From: Fictibacillus macauensis ZFHKF-1
Lineage (GTDB): Bacteria > Bacillota > Bacilli > Bacillales > Fictibacillaceae
NCBI RefSeq assembly: GCF_000269865.1
Contig: NZ_AKKV01000028.1
Span: forward strand, 1 to 60,360
Length of the DNA: 60,360 nucleotides
Direction: 5' to 3'
The number at the start of each line of letters is the position of its first letter. The stretch's first letter is position 1. A program made the translations under genes and the position numbers. The notes under the pieces are model-generated. The model saw nothing but the letters and a program-made list of their open reading frames with translations. It searched no databases and was not told where the DNA came from. Shown here one piece after another: positions 34,428 through 46,136 of this stretch.

Positions 34428-35897
34428 TTATGTCATCTTTTCAATTGTCTTTTGAACTTTTTCTTGAACTTCTGTAATACACGCCATTTTGTTATTCCAA
34501 CACTTTTGACTTAGATCCACTGGATATTCTTCCGGATTCATCGTTCGTTTGTATTCATCCCACAAAAGGTCTAAATTATCTTTTGCATAGCGTTGAGAAG
34601 AAAGAAGGCTCGGTAGTTGATAAACCACGGTCCCATTTTTCACAACGTCTACTTGTAATTTTTTCGCTTCAAAGTTCGTTACGAATTTTGAAATATATGT
34701 ATGGGTCGGATGGAACATTTTTAATCGTTCTTCCTTTTCCGGACGTTCTTCATCTAACGCAATATAATCTCCTTCAGACTTTTTATTGACCATATTAATA
34801 ATCCGATAGACGTGTTTAAGACCGGGGGTAGAGACTTTTTCTGGATTCCCACTAATTTTAATCGTGTCTGTCATTTTTCCATTTTCTTCAATTGAGACGA
34901 GTTTGTAAACAGCGCCTAAAGCCGGTTGGTCAAAAGCAGTAATTACCTTTGTACCAATGCCCCACGTATCAATTCTTGCTCCTTGTGATTTTAAATGATG
35001 AATGGTGTATTCATCCAAATCATTAGAGGCGATAATTTTTGTGTGATGAAATCCAGCGTCATCTAACATTTTTCGTGCTGCTTTTGATAAATACGCTAAG
35101 TCACCACTATCTAACCGTATGCCTTTAAAATGAATAGCATCGCCTAATTCTTGAGCTACTTTTATAGCTGCTGGCACACCTGATTTTAAGGTGTCATACG
35201 TATCAACTAGAAATACACACTCTTTATGCACCGATGCATATTTCTTAAAAGCTGTATAGTCATCCCTATACGTTTGTACCATTGAATGGGCATGTGTTCC
35301 CGCTACAGGGATCCCAAATAACTTCGCAGCCCGCACATTTGATGTTGCTTCAAAACCACCAATATAGGCTGCACGTGTTCCCCAGATGGCTGCATCAAGC
35401 TCCTGTGCTCTTCGGGTCCCGAATTCCATCACTACATCAGTACCGACCACTTGTTTAATGCGCGACGCTTTTGTTGCGATTAACGTATGATAATTGACGA
35501 TATTAAGAACCGCTGTTTCAATTAATTGCGCTTCTATTAACGGTGCTTCAATGCGCAAAATCGGCTCGTTTGCAAACACAAGCTCCCCTTCAACCATCGA
35601 GGTGATGTTTCCCGTAAAGGAGACAGTACGTAAATAGTTAATAAATTCTGGATCGTACCCTAACTCTTCTTTTAAAAACGCCAAATCACTATCTGAAAAG
35701 CGAAATTGTTGAATATACTGTAAGATTCGTTCGAGACCGGCAAAAACGCCATAACCATTACCAAAAGGAAGCTTTCGGAAGTATACTTCAAAAACGGCTC
35801 GATGCTCATGAACATGATCTCGCCAATACGTTTCTGCCATATTAATTTGATACAAATCGGTATGAAGGGTAAAGCTATCGTCACTGTATGTATTCAT
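34428..35897 (-). CDS. pncB: Nicotinate phosphoribosyltransferase
   Basis: A 489-aa NAPRTase that makes nicotinate mononucleotide from nicotinate and PRPP with ATP. Signatures: LHTDLYQINMAETYW at the N-terminus, MEFGTRRAQELDAAIWG with the His/Arg region, GTHAHSMV (conserved His), and the PRPP-binding IRLDSGDLAYLSK. Length fits the family. AAGGGG precedes the ATG. Middle gene of the salvage operon. Confidence 0.95.
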   Translation of the reverse strand: MNTYSDDSFTLHTDLYQINMAETYWRDHVHEHRAVFEVYFRKLPFGNGYGVFAGLERILQYIQQFRFSDSDLAFLKEELGYDPEFINYLRTVSFTGNITSMVEGELVFANEPILRIEAPLIEAQLIETAVLNIVNYHTLIATKASRIKQVVGTDVVMEFGTRRAQELDAAIWGTRAAYIGGFEATSNVRAAKLFGIPVAGTHAHSMVQTYRDDYTAFKKYASVHKECVFLVDTYDTLKSGVPAAIKVAQELGDAIHFKGIRLDSGDLAYLSKAARKMLDDAGFHHTKIIASNDLDEYTIHHLKSQGARIDTWGIGTKVITAFDQPALGAVYKLVSIEENGKMTDTIKISGNPEKVSTPGLKHVYRIINMVNKKSEGDYIALDEERPEKEERLKMFHPTHTYISKFVTNFEAKKLQVDVVKNGTVVYQLPSLLSSQRYAKDNLDLLWDEYKRTMNPEEYPVDLSQKCWNNKMACITEVQEKVQKTIEKMT

Positions 35898-35918
35898 GAT
35901 TGATTCCCCTTTTCTTCT

Positions 35919-36458
35919 CTATTGAATAATGGCATTGAGACTGTTTTTAAAATGAGTTAATGCCCAGTCATGACCAGCTTGATTGAAGCTTGCTACCGCT
36001 TGTTCATGAACGACAATTGTAAACCCTTTGTTATAGGCGTCAACCGCTGTATGCAGGACGCAAATATCAGTACATACACCGACTAAATGAAGTTCCGTTA
36101 TGCCTCGTTCTCGTAATTTCAACTCAAGATTTGTACCAGCAAACGCACTATAACGCGTTTTATCCATCCATTGAACATTGTCTTTATCTTTATGTGTCTC
36201 GTATACTTCATGTAATTTTCCATATAAATTCCGACCAGCTGTGCCTCTTATATTATGAGGTGGATACAATTTCGATTCCGGATGATACGGGTCATTTTGT
36301 TCATGAAGATCCACAGCGAACACAACATACTCATCCTGATTAATAAAAGAATTAGTAAGCGTAACTACCTGATCTTCAATAGCTATTCCCGGATCTCCAC
36401 ACGGCAAAGCTCCTGTAATAAAATCTAACGTATAATCAATGACAATTAATGCCTTCAT
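35919..36458 (-). CDS. pncA: Nicotinamidase (isochorismatase family)
   Basis: A 179-aa hydrolase converting nicotinamide to nicotinate. The catalytic triad can be read as D8, K100 and C133 (VGVCTDICVLH); the metal site as D50, H52 and H59/H68. The ATG at 36456-36458 follows AGGAGG; a GTG two codons earlier is too close. First gene of pncA-pncB-nadD-like. The promoter is not obvious. Confidence 0.93.
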   Translation of the reverse strand: MKALIVIDYTLDFITGALPCGDPGIAIEDQVVTLTNSFINQDEYVVFAVDLHEQNDPYHPESKLYPPHNIRGTAGRNLYGKLHEVYETHKDKDNVQWMDKTRYSAFAGTNLELKLRERGITELHLVGVCTDICVLHTAVDAYNKGFTIVVHEQAVASFNQAGHDWALTHFKNSLNAIIQ

Positions 36459-36620
36459 GAACACTCCTCCTACACTGTCACCTCTTTAAAAAGGTGCTTG
36501 TTCTCATCATACTACAACCTTATTTGGTTTTAAATGGGAAGGTTTTTCGTAAATACTGTAAAAATGAGGAAGACAATGCTACTATAGTAGTAGTAGATAG
36601 TACGATTGGGGGAGAGAAAA

Positions 36621-37043
36621 TTGGAAGCAACAAGCTATATTAAGTTACGCCCTGGCTCCACTCAACAAACCATTTCATTAGCCGACGTTGTTCGTTTATT
36701 TCGCTATTATCAAGAAATAACGGAAAAGACAGGTGAGCAATTAGATTGGGCCTATGAAAATGCTGCTTTTCCTTATGAGGTTCATGAAAAAGAAGATCAT
36801 ACACAAAAGTGGCTCTATTTGAAAGGACGAGATCCTGATCAGTATCGCTATTTATTAGTCGCCGTTGATTGTGAGCGTGAGGAAGATCATGTTGTTTCCT
36901 ACGTACAACTAACGATTCCTTCTCTCGCTACGCATGGTGATAAAGCAAAAGCCAATGAATTTGCTAAATTTTTAGCGAAACAGTTACAAGGTGAATTGCA
37001 TTTATTTAATGGCCGGATTATGCATTTCGAAAAAAGAAAGTAA
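36621..37043 (+). CDS. DUF1885 family protein
   Basis: A 140-aa protein with the DUF1885 features SYIKLRPGSTQQTISL, GEQLDWAYENAAFPY and the C-terminal GELHLFNGRIMHF. Function unknown; restricted to Bacilli as far as I know. It starts at TTG (36621-36623) with GGGGGAG upstream; an earlier TTG at 36606 is before the SD. It converges on pdhD. Confidence 0.78.
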   Translation: MEATSYIKLRPGSTQQTISLADVVRLFRYYQEITEKTGEQLDWAYENAAFPYEVHEKEDHTQKWLYLKGRDPDQYRYLLVAVDCEREEDHVVSYVQLTIPSLATHGDKAKANEFAKFLAKQLQGELHLFNGRIMHFEKRK

Positions 37044-37089
37044 AAAAAAGCTTACGAGAAAACGAGTTCGTTTTGTCGTAAGCTTTTTT
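37044..37089. terminator. Bidirectional terminator of pdh operon and DUF1885 gene
   Basis: A 14-bp stem (37044-37057 with 37076-37089) continues into an inner AAAACGA/TCGTTTT stem, with A and T runs at both ends. Confidence 0.92.
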
Positions 37090-37092
37090 GTA

Positions 37093-38505
37093 TTATTTAA
37101 CGATATGAATTGGCATACCAAGAGCAACTTCAGCTGCTTCCATGGAAATTTCACCAAACGTTGGATGGGCATGAATTGTCATTGCGATATCTTCAGCAGT
37201 CATTCCTGCTTCGATTGCAAGACCAAGCTCAGCGATCATATCAGATGCGTTACCACCAGCGATTTGTGCCCCAAGTAGTAAACCATCTTCTTTACGCGTA
37301 ATAAGCTTCATGAATCCGTCTGTTTCATTCATAGAAAGAGCACGTCCGTTTGCAGCAAATGGGAACTTAGAAGCTTTTACATCATAACCAGCTTCTTTTG
37401 CACTTTTCTCATCATAACCAACTGTTGCTAGTTCTGGATCTGTGAAGACAACAGCAGGAATCGCAAGATAATCAATTTCTGCAGGGTGTCCACTGATCGC
37501 TTCAGCCGCTACTTTACCTTCATAAGAAGCTTTGTGAGCAAGAGCAGGTCCCTCAACGATATCACCAATTGCATAAATGCCTTTGATGTTTGTTTGCGCT
37601 TGTTTATCAATTTTGATAAGTCCACGCTCAGTCATTTCAATTCCTACTTGCTCAAGACCAAGTTCTTCTGTGTTTGGACGACGTCCAACAGTTACAAGTA
37701 CATAGTCTGCTTCAAATGTTTTTGTTTCGCCTTTAATTTCAGCGGTAACAACAACGCCATCTTTCGTTTCTTCTACGCCTTTAGCAAGAGCTTCTGTGAA
37801 AACTTCCACATTGCCTTTCTTTTTAAGACGCTTAGAAACAACTTGGCTCATTTGTTTTTCAAAGCCAGGAAGGATTTGTTTAGAACCTTCAAGTACTGTA
37901 ATTTCTGTACCGAAGTTAGCAAATGCTGTTCCAAGCTCCATTCCGATATAACCGCCACCGATTACAACCATTTTCTTAGGCACTTCTTGAAGAGCTAGCG
38001 CTCCTGTTGAAGAAATGACACGGTCGCTCCATTTGAAACCAGGAATTTCAATTGGACGAGATCCCGTTGCGATAATACAGTTTTTGAATGTATACGTTTG
38101 AGACGCTTTATCGTCCATAATACGTACTGTATTTTCGTTAACGAAGTAAGCTTCGCCAGAAATAATATCTGCTTTATTTCCTTTAAGAAGACCTTGTACT
38201 CCGCTTGTTAATTTTTTTACGATTCCAGCTTTCCATTCTTGAACTTTCGAAAAGTCTACTGTTACGTTTTCCGCTGTAATCCCCATATCATCGGAATGTT
38301 TTGCATGTTCGACACGGTGACCAGCATTGATCAATGCTTTAGAAGGGATACACCCCACGTTTAAGCATACGCCGCCCATTTCACCTTTTTCAGCAACGGC
38401 TACTTTTTGTCCTAATTGTGCGGCACGAATTGCTGCAACATATCCCCCAGGACCTGAACCAATTACTAGTGTGTCTAATTCAATCGGAAAATCACCTACT
38501 ACCAT
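37093..38505 (-). CDS. pdhD: Dihydrolipoyl dehydrogenase (E3)
   Basis: A 470-aa FAD enzyme that reoxidises dihydrolipoyl groups of the pyruvate dehydrogenase complex with NAD. FAD site [10 protein letters not shown], redox disulfide [16 protein letters not shown] site [10 protein letters not shown], second FAD site [16 protein letters not shown] and catalytic HAHPTFGE are all present. Starts 4 bp after pdhC; its SD GGAGG is in the pdhC end. Confidence 0.97.
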   Translation of the reverse strand: MVVGDFPIELDTLVIGSGPGGYVAAIRAAQLGQKVAVAEKGEMGGVCLNVGCIPSKALINAGHRVEHAKHSDDMGITAENVTVDFSKVQEWKAGIVKKLTSGVQGLLKGNKADIISGEAYFVNENTVRIMDDKASQTYTFKNCIIATGSRPIEIPGFKWSDRVISSTGALALQEVPKKMVVIGGGYIGMELGTAFANFGTEITVLEGSKQILPGFEKQMSQVVSKRLKKKGNVEVFTEALAKGVEETKDGVVVTAEIKGETKTFEADYVLVTVGRRPNTEELGLEQVGIEMTERGLIKIDKQAQTNIKGIYAIGDIVEGPALAHKASYEGKVAAEAISGHPAEIDYLAIPAVVFTDPELATVGYDEKSAKEAGYDVKASKFPFAANGRALSMNETDGFMKLITRKEDGLLLGAQIAGGNASDMIAELGLAIEAGMTAEDIAMTIHAHPTFGEISMEAAEVALGMPIHIVK

Positions 38506-38509
38506 TTCT

Positions 38510-39787
38510 CTACGCCTCCATTACTAATAGTTGTGGATCGTTCAACAAACGTTTAATGTGATTCATTGCGTTTTGAGCAGTTACCCCATCAATTAAACGG
38601 TGGTCAAAGCTTAATGATAACGCAAGAACTGGTGCTACGACAACTTCTCCATTTTTCACAACTGCTTTTTCAGCAATTCGGCCAATCCCTAAGATGGCAA
38701 CTTCTGGATGATTGATAACTGGAGTGAACCATTGTCCACCTGCAGAACCGATGTTAGAGATCGTAATAGATCCGCCTTTCATCTCATCTGCAGCTAGTTT
38801 ACCGTCACGCGCTTTAACAGCAAGCTCATTGATTTCACCAGAAATTTTAAAGATGGACTTGCGATCAGCATCTTTAACAACTGGCACCATTAAGCCGTTA
38901 TCTGTATCAGCAGCGATTCCGATGTTGTAATAATGTTTCCAAACGATTTCTTCGTTTGCATCATCGATTGAAGCATTGATTGCTGGGAATTCACGGGCTG
39001 CAGATACGAGCGCTTTTACTACGTATGGAAGATACGTAAGTTTAACACCTTTATCTTGAGCCATTTGTTTGAATTTCTTACGATGAGCAACAAGCTCTGT
39101 TACATCGATTTCGTCCATTAATGTAACGTGTGGTGCCGTTTGTTTAGAGTTAACCATTGCTTTAGCAATCACTTTACGAACACCTTTTAATTTTTCGCGT
39201 GTTTCTTGTTCGCCAGCAGGAATAGCTTTTGGTGCTTCTTTCGCTGGTGTTGCTGCTTTTGGTGCTTCTGTCGTTTCTGCGTCTTCTTGAATCATCGCAG
39301 ATCCACCATTTAGGAACGCATCGATATCTTCTTTCATTACGCGACCATTATCACCAGATCCAGCAACTTGACGAATGTTTACACCTTTTTCACGCGCATA
39401 TTTACGAACAGATGGCATCGCAATAACACGTTTGCTTTCATCAACAGGTGCATCAGCAGATGGTGCTGCTTTTGGTGCTTCTTCTTTTTTCTCTTCTGCT
39501 TTTGGTGCCTCTTCTTCGTGGTCACCATGAGCAGATGGTGGTGGCTCTTGATCAGATTCAATCGTTACGAGAACATCGCCAACGATTGCAACTGTACCTT
39601 CGTCCACTTTCACTTCAAGAATTTTACCATCAACTGGAGCAGGAATTTCTACTACAGCCTTATCGTTTTGTACTTCAAGAAGGATATCGTCTTCTTTTAC
39701 TTCATCTCCGGCTTTTACAAACCATTTTACAATTTCGCCTTCGTGGATACCTTCACCAATGTCGGGAAGCTTAAATTCAAATGCCAC
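38510..39787 (-). CDS. pdhC: Dihydrolipoamide acetyltransferase (E2)
   Basis: A 425-aa core protein of pyruvate dehydrogenase. One lipoyl domain (1-80, lipoyl lysine K43 in [10 protein letters not shown]), an Ala/Pro/Lys/Glu-rich linker, a peripheral-subunit-binding domain (about 125-165, [13 protein letters not shown]), a second linker and the catalytic domain (about 195-425) with active-site SFDHRLIDG. The GTG at 39785-39787 was chosen (AGGAGG 8 nt upstream); a TTG two codons earlier is too close to the SD. Confidence 0.97.
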   Translation of the reverse strand: MAFEFKLPDIGEGIHEGEIVKWFVKAGDEVKEDDILLEVQNDKAVVEIPAPVDGKILEVKVDEGTVAIVGDVLVTIESDQEPPPSAHGDHEEEAPKAEEKKEEAPKAAPSADAPVDESKRVIAMPSVRKYAREKGVNIRQVAGSGDNGRVMKEDIDAFLNGGSAMIQEDAETTEAPKAATPAKEAPKAIPAGEQETREKLKGVRKVIAKAMVNSKQTAPHVTLMDEIDVTELVAHRKKFKQMAQDKGVKLTYLPYVVKALVSAAREFPAINASIDDANEEIVWKHYYNIGIAADTDNGLMVPVVKDADRKSIFKISGEINELAVKARDGKLAADEMKGGSITISNIGSAGGQWFTPVINHPEVAILGIGRIAEKAVVKNGEVVVAPVLALSLSFDHRLIDGVTAQNAMNHIKRLLNDPQLLVMEA

Positions 39788-39835
39788 TAACAACGCCTCC
39801 TATAATTCAAATTCTATATATACAAGTAGAAATGC

Positions 39836-39867
39836 CGAAAAAGAAATCCATAAATGATTCCTTTTTC
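39836..39867 (-). other. Stem-loop between pdhB and pdhC
   Basis: GAAAAAGAAATC/GATTCCTTTTTC forms a 12-bp stem with a G-U and one mismatch in the 101-bp pdhB-pdhC spacer. It lacks a U-tract, so it looks like a processing or stability element that could set E1:E2 ratios. Confidence 0.5.
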
Positions 39868-39888
39868 AGCCCTCCCTTGTTAAAAAGC

Positions 39889-40866
39889 TTAGAAGTTATA
39901 AACAGTCTTCGCTTTCACAACAATATCTTTATAATCTGGAAGCCAAACGTCCTCTGCTGATGCAAATGGGAACACTGTATCTGGTGCTGTTACACGAAGA
40001 ACAGGTGCTTCTAGACTAAGAATTGCACGGTCATTAATTTCAGCTACTACGTTCGCTGCAATACCTGCTTGTTTTTGTGCTTCTTGAACAACAATTGCAC
40101 GACCTGTTTTTTCAACAGAAGCAATAATTGTATCAATATCAAGCGGACTTACTGTACGAAGGTCAACTACTTCAGCAGAGATGCCTTCTTTTTCAAGCTC
40201 TTCTGCTGCTTTAAGAGAAGAGTGAACCATTGCACCGTAAGTAATGATGGAAACGTCAGTACCTTCACGTTTCACGTCTGCTTTTCCAATTTCAATTGTG
40301 TACTCTTCTTCAGGTACTTCGCCACGGAACGAGCGATAAAGCTTCATATGCTCGAGGTAAATAACTGGATCGTTATCACGAATCGCAGAAATTAATAGTC
40401 CTTTTGCATCGTAAGGTGTTGAAGGAATAATTACTTTTACACCAGGTGCTTGAGCAACTAAGCCTTCTAAGCTATCTGCATGAAGCTCAGGCGTTTTAAC
40501 GCCACCACCAAATGGTGAACGGATGGTAATTGGTGAATGATATGCTCCACCAGAGCGGTAACGCATACGTCCAGCTTGAGCAACAACAGAGTCCATTACT
40601 TCAAAAATGAAGCCAAAGAATTGAATTTCCATAACCGGACGGAATCCTGTTAGACCTAGTCCAATTGCTAGTCCACCAATCCCTGATTCAGCAAGAGGCG
40701 TATCGAATACTCGGTCTTCGCCGAACTCTTGTTGAAGTCCTTCAGTCGCACGGAAAACACCACCGTTTTGGCCAACATCTTCTCCAAACACGACAACATT
40801 TTCGTTGTTTTTCAATTCAGTGCGCATCGCATCTGTAATTGCTTGAATCATGGTCATTTGAGCCAT
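39889..40866 (-). CDS. pdhB: Pyruvate dehydrogenase E1 component, beta subunit
   Basis: A 325-aa transketolase-like subunit. It shows the conserved [15 protein letters not shown] (ThDP-contacting Glu region), [15 protein letters not shown] and the C-terminal transketolase domain with [11 protein letters not shown]. With PdhA it decarboxylates pyruvate and acetylates E2. AAAGGAG precedes the ATG, one base after the pdhA stop. Confidence 0.97.
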   Translation of the reverse strand: MAQMTMIQAITDAMRTELKNNENVVVFGEDVGQNGGVFRATEGLQQEFGEDRVFDTPLAESGIGGLAIGLGLTGFRPVMEIQFFGFIFEVMDSVVAQAGRMRYRSGGAYHSPITIRSPFGGGVKTPELHADSLEGLVAQAPGVKVIIPSTPYDAKGLLISAIRDNDPVIYLEHMKLYRSFRGEVPEEEYTIEIGKADVKREGTDVSIITYGAMVHSSLKAAEELEKEGISAEVVDLRTVSPLDIDTIIASVEKTGRAIVVQEAQKQAGIAANVVAEINDRAILSLEAPVLRVTAPDTVFPFASAEDVWLPDYKDIVVKAKTVYNF

Positions 40867-40867
40867 C

Positions 40868-42216
<1,349 letters not shown>

Positions 42217-42245
42217 AGTTTACACCACTGGTTTTTCATCGTCAA
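42217..42245 (-). promoter_or_regulatory. Sigma-A promoter of pdhABCD
   Basis: Minus strand TTGACG (42240-42245), 17-bp spacer, TAAACT (42217-42222). The rest of the 531-bp gap to def (42246-42478) is A+T rich; an extended -10 TGATAGAAT for def lies near 42411-42420. Confidence 0.7.
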
Positions 42246-42478
42246 TTGTTTAATATCAATATGTTACGTGCAATTTCATTGAACGTAATCCTTTATCTAC
42301 CATTTCAATACTACATCTGTATCACTCATTAACGAAATCTGTTTCAGCAACTTTTTTTCCATGCAAAAACAAGACCAAAACGCACGAATGAACGCGCCAA
42401 CGTGAATTTATGATAGAATAATGTAAGATATTATTCATAATCATTGAACTAATCATTGATATTACAGGAGGAAACTAT

Positions 42479-43033
42479 ATGATAACAATGAAAGATATTG
42501 TTCGAGAAGGACATCCTGCACTTCGTGAAAAAGCTCAAGCTGTTGCTGTTCCTCCATCAAAAGAGGATATCGAGCTTGCAGAGCGCTTACTTCAATTCGT
42601 AAAGAACAGTCAAGATCCTGCCTTAGCAGAGCGCTATGATCTACGACCGGGCATTGGACTGGCAAGCCCACAAGTAGGAATTTCAAAACGCATTATCGCT
42701 GTTCACGTAGAAGACGAAAACGGTCATCTGCACAGTCATGCGCTTCTTAACCCGAAAATTGTTAGCCACTCTGTTAAAGTAACCTACCTTGAAGGAGGCG
42801 AGGGCTGTTTATCTGTTGATCGTGAAGTGCCTGGCTTTGTGCCGCGTTACGAAAAAATTACGGTCAAAGGAATTAATACGAAAAGCGAGCCTGTTGAATT
42901 AAAATTAAAAGGACTTGTTGCCATCGTTTTTCAGCATGAAATCGATCATCTAGATGGCATAATGTTCTATGATCGCATCAATAAAGAACAACCGTTTGAT
43001 CCCCCATCAACCGTCAGCCTAACAAGACCTTAG
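42479..43033 (+). CDS. def: Peptide deformylase
   Basis: A 184-aa iron-type deformylase that removes N-formyl groups from nascent proteins. All three motifs are intact: GIGLASPQ (58-65), EGCLS (metal ligand C110) and HEIDH (H153, E154, H157). The length and the insertions place it with type 2 Bacillus DefB/YkrB. ACAGGAGG precedes the ATG. Single gene with its own terminator. Confidence 0.97.
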   Translation: MITMKDIVREGHPALREKAQAVAVPPSKEDIELAERLLQFVKNSQDPALAERYDLRPGIGLASPQVGISKRIIAVHVEDENGHLHSHALLNPKIVSHSVKVTYLEGGEGCLSVDREVPGFVPRYEKITVKGINTKSEPVELKLKGLVAIVFQHEIDHLDGIMFYDRINKEQPFDPPSTVSLTRP

Positions 43034-43041
43034 AAATTTCA

Positions 43042-43067
43042 AGAGCCCTATTTTAGGGCTTTTTTTA
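43042..43067 (+). terminator. Terminator of def
   Basis: AGCCCTA/TAGGGCT stem followed by seven T. Confidence 0.9.
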
Positions 43068-43160
43068 GTTTCTTCCCACAAATTACCTCGTAAGAGAAAA
43101 GCGTCCAAGCATATACTATAGGTACTCAAAAATTTGTGACACATAAAGGACGGATTAGCA

Positions 43161-43253
43161 ATGAAACGTAAGCTCCGCTTAAAAAGACGCTTAAAAAAAT
43201 TGTTTCAAGAGGTGCCTTTTTTAAAAAAGAAAGACCCATTTTGCCGGCCATAA
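43161..43253 (+). CDS. Possible 30-aa basic peptide
   Basis: An ATG with AAAGGA 10 nt upstream opens a 30-codon frame with product MKRKLRLKRRLKKLFQEV followed by PFLKKKDPFCRP. More than a third of the residues are Lys or Arg, spaced as in an amphipathic helix. A possible -10 TATACT lies near 43115. I know no family for it. It sits between def and the rpoY promoter. Confidence 0.4.
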   Translation: MKRKLRLKRRLKKLFQEVPFLKKKDPFCRP

Positions 43254-43309
43254 TACACTCTCTCCTGTACCCTTCCAACTCTTTAAAAAAACACAGAAAT
43301 GAAAAATAC

Positions 43310-43338
43310 ATGAAATAGAAGTCTTTTTCATTTATAAT
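43310..43338 (+). promoter_or_regulatory. Promoter of rpoY-rnjA
   Basis: ATGAAA (43310-43315), 17-bp spacer, TATAAT (43333-43338), 46 bp before rpoY. Confidence 0.65.
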
Positions 43339-43383
43339 AGAACGAAGATATCGATTAAACTAGTACGGTAAGGAGACGAAAAC

Positions 43384-43593
43384 ATGATTTTTAAAGTATA
43401 TTTTCAAGTAGACAAAGCTGAGGTACCTATTCGCGAGAACACAAAAACGATTTATATGGAAGCGAATACGGTCGAAGAAGTAAGAAAAAAATTAGCCCAT
43501 ACTAACTACAACATTGAGTTCGTACAAGAAATTACCGGGAAATTTCTTGAATATGAGCAATTGGGCGAGCAGTATAAAGTGGAGAATCAATAA
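43384..43593 (+). CDS. rpoY: RNA polymerase epsilon subunit
   Basis: A 69-aa DUF1447 protein, the small epsilon subunit of Firmicute RNA polymerase. MIFKVYFQVDKAEVPIRENT and the ITGKFLEYEQ segment are diagnostic, and the length is exact. AAGGAGA precedes the ATG. It is always paired with rnjA, whose SD is in its last codons. Confidence 0.95.
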   Translation: MIFKVYFQVDKAEVPIRENTKTIYMEANTVEEVRKKLAHTNYNIEFVQEITGKFLEYEQLGEQYKVENQ

Positions 43594-43596
43594 TAT

Positions 43597-45267
43597 ATGA
43601 AATTTGTCAAAAATCATCAAACGGCAGTGTTCGCACTTGGAGGCCTCGGTGAGATTGGAAAAAATACGTACGGTGTGCAATTTCAAGACGAAATTGTCTT
43701 AATTGATGCTGGTATTAAATTTCCTGAAGACGAACTACTCGGAATTGACTATGTTATTCCCGATTATACGTATCTTGTAAAAAACGAAGATAAAATTAAA
43801 GGATTATTTATTACGCACGGTCACGAAGACCATATTGGCGGTATTCCTTATTTACTTCGTCAAGTAAACATCCCGATCTATGGGGGCAAGCTTGCTATTG
43901 CACTCATTAAGAACAAATTAGAAGAACATGGTTTACTACGTCGTGCCAAGCTTCATGAAATTTCTGAAGACGATGTGATTAAGTTTAGAAAAACCGCTGT
44001 TTCGTTTTTCCGAACAACGCACAGCATCCCAGAATCATTTGGGGTTGTTGTCAAAACACCGCCTGGCAACATCGTTCATACAGGAGACTTTAAATTTGAC
44101 TTTACGCCTGTTGGTGAACCTGCCAACTTAACAAAAATGGCCGAAATCGGAAAAGAAGGTGTTCTTTGCCTCCTTTCTGATAGCACCAATGCAGAAGTTC
44201 CAGGCTTTACTCTCTCTGAACGAAAAGTAGGAGATAGCATTAATGATATTTTCCGCAAAGTACCTGGTCGCATTATATTCGCAACGTTTGCTTCTAACAT
44301 TCACCGCTTGCAACAAGTGGTAGATGCTTCTGTGCAAAATAATCGAAAAATTGCTGTCTTTGGCCGCAGCATGGATTCTGCCATTGCCATCGGTCAAGAG
44401 TTAGGCTATATTAAAGCTCCAAAAAATACGTTTATCGAGCCTTCGCAAATTAATCGTCTGCCTGATCAACAAGTAACCATTCTTTGTACTGGTAGTCAAG
44501 GCGAGCCAATGGCTGCACTTTCACGCATCGCTAATGGTACGCACCGTCAAATTCAGATTATCCCTGGTGATACGGTTGTCTTTTCTTCTTCACCGATTCC
44601 AGGAAACGCTATTAGCGTAAACCGAACCATTAACTCTCTGTATAAAGCAGGAGCAGATGTTATTCACGGTTCTTTAAATGATATTCATACGTCTGGACAT
44701 GGTGGGCAGCAAGAGCAAAAACTAATGCTTCGCTTAATGAAACCAAAATACTTTTTACCGATACACGGCGAATATCGCATGCTTAAGATGCATATCCAAT
44801 TAGCAACAGAGTGCGATGTACTTCCTCAAAATTGCTTTACAATGGATAATGGTGATGTGCTAGCGCTATCTGGTAATGAAGCAGCAATCGCTGGTAAAAT
44901 CCCTTCTGGATCTGTATACGTTGATGGTAGCGGAATCGGTGATATCGGAAACATCGTCCTACGCGATCGCAAAATACTTTCAGAAGAAGGTCTTGTCGTC
45001 GTCGTTGTCAGCCTGAATATGAAAGAGTTTGTCGTAGAAGCTGGCCCTGATATCATTTCTCGTGGCTTTGTCTACATGCGAGAATCAGGGGATTTAATTA
45101 ATGATGCACAAAGCTTGTTAACTAAACATCTTAATGCGTTAATGGAAGAAAAACGTACGAAACAATGGTCAGAAATTAAAAATGAGATTACGGATGTACT
45201 TTCACCATTTCTGTATGAAAAAACACGCCGTCGTCCAATGATTTTACCGATCATCATGGAAATATAA
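43597..45267 (+). CDS. rnjA: Ribonuclease J1
   Basis: A 556-aa metallo-beta-lactamase ribonuclease with both endonuclease and 5' exonuclease activity, central to Bacillus mRNA decay. The zinc motif HGHEDH is at residues 74-79. Beta-CASP features such as GSQGEP and [12 protein letters not shown] follow, then a C-terminal domain. It begins 3 bp after rpoY. In B. subtilis RNase J1 binds SR1P-GapA, also encoded in this window. Confidence 0.97.
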   Translation: MKFVKNHQTAVFALGGLGEIGKNTYGVQFQDEIVLIDAGIKFPEDELLGIDYVIPDYTYLVKNEDKIKGLFITHGHEDHIGGIPYLLRQVNIPIYGGKLAIALIKNKLEEHGLLRRAKLHEISEDDVIKFRKTAVSFFRTTHSIPESFGVVVKTPPGNIVHTGDFKFDFTPVGEPANLTKMAEIGKEGVLCLLSDSTNAEVPGFTLSERKVGDSINDIFRKVPGRIIFATFASNIHRLQQVVDASVQNNRKIAVFGRSMDSAIAIGQELGYIKAPKNTFIEPSQINRLPDQQVTILCTGSQGEPMAALSRIANGTHRQIQIIPGDTVVFSSSPIPGNAISVNRTINSLYKAGADVIHGSLNDIHTSGHGGQQEQKLMLRLMKPKYFLPIHGEYRMLKMHIQLATECDVLPQNCFTMDNGDVLALSGNEAAIAGKIPSGSVYVDGSGIGDIGNIVLRDRKILSEEGLVVVVVSLNMKEFVVEAGPDIISRGFVYMRESGDLINDAQSLLTKHLNALMEEKRTKQWSEIKNEITDVLSPFLYEKTRRRPMILPIIMEI

Positions 45268-45280
45268 CGAAATATAAAAG

Positions 45281-45318
45281 AAAGATCCTCAGCAATGATT
45301 GAGGATCTTTTTTTTAAA
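45281..45318. terminator. Terminator between rnjA and ktrC
   Basis: AAGATCCTCA/TGAGGATCTT stem, T8 on the plus strand and TTCTTTT on the minus, so it can end both convergent genes. Confidence 0.85.
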
Positions 45319-45359
45319 AGATATTTAGTTTCTCTAACTTCTAAAAATCGCTCATACCG

Positions 45360-46013
45360 TTAAATCGAATTCTCAAACCTCGCTAAATCTCGTTCGGCGC
45401 CAATCATGATTAACACATCGTGAAGGCTAAGTTGTTGGTCGGCACTTGGTGAAACAAGGATGTTTTCATTACGTTTCATCGCCACAATATTACAACCATA
45501 CGTTGCTCGTAAGTTTAATTCACGAATGGTTTTTCCTGAGATTTCATCCGTTACACTTACTTCTGCCACTGTATATTCATTAGAAATTTCTAAATAATCT
45601 AATATATTTTTCGAGACCACTTGATGAGCAATCCGCACACCCATATCCCGCTCAGGATGAATAATACGATTGGCCCCAATTTTTACTAGCACTTTCTCAT
45701 GATAGTCGTTTTGGGCTTTCACCGTAATTTTTTCTATTCCTATTTCCTTAAGAAGCAGCGTTGTTAGGATGCTAGCTTGAATGTTTTCTCCAATAGCTAC
45801 AATGACATGTTCCACATTACGAATGCCAAGACTTTTCATTACAGCCTCGTCTGTGGAATCTGCCACTACAGCATGAGTCGCAATGGAGGCGTATTCATTT
45901 ACACGCTCTTCATCCACATCGATTGCTAACACTTCTAAACCTTGATCGCTTAGTGCTTTACACATGCTTCCCCCAAACCGTCCAAGACCAATCACTGCAA
46001 ATTGACGTTTCAA
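45360..46013 (-). CDS. ktrC: Potassium uptake regulatory subunit KtrC (RCK protein)
   Basis: A 217-aa cytosolic RCK protein: an RCK_N Rossmann domain with GLGRFGGS at the start, Asp at the end of strand 2 (AIDVDEE), then an RCK_C domain (about 135-217). These gate KtrD/KtrB potassium channels in response to ATP/ADP and c-di-AMP. Position after rnjA equals B. subtilis ykqB/ktrC. TTG start at 46011-46013 after GGGGGCGGAG; an earlier frame has no SD. No channel gene is nearby. Confidence 0.9.
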   Translation of the reverse strand: MKRQFAVIGLGRFGGSMCKALSDQGLEVLAIDVDEERVNEYASIATHAVVADSTDEAVMKSLGIRNVEHVIVAIGENIQASILTTLLLKEIGIEKITVKAQNDYHEKVLVKIGANRIIHPERDMGVRIAHQVVSKNILDYLEISNEYTVAEVSVTDEISGKTIRELNLRATYGCNIVAMKRNENILVSPSADQQLSLHDVLIMIGAERDLARFENSI

Positions 46014-46079
46014 CAAACTCCGCCCCCTTTTCATTCTCATTTTAACATAGCATTTCTCATTTTCACTATAACCAATAAC

Positions 46080-46119
46080 TAAAAAAAGCAGACAAGAGTT
46101 AACCTCTGTCTGCTTTTAC
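46080..46119 (-). terminator. Terminator of the peroxiredoxin gene
   Basis: AAAAGCAGACA/TGTCTGCTTTT stem (46084-46094 with 46107-46117) followed by T7 on the minus strand. Confidence 0.9.
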
Positions 46120-46136
46120 ATAAAAAACAATCGTAT

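Noticed and set aside
39368-39790. Plus-strand frame antisense to pdhC, rich in Trp, Phe and Cys
   Set aside because: It is the antisense shadow of the lipoyl domain and Ala/Pro-rich linker of PdhC; no SD, and amino-acid content is an artefact of the GCT/GAA codons opposite.
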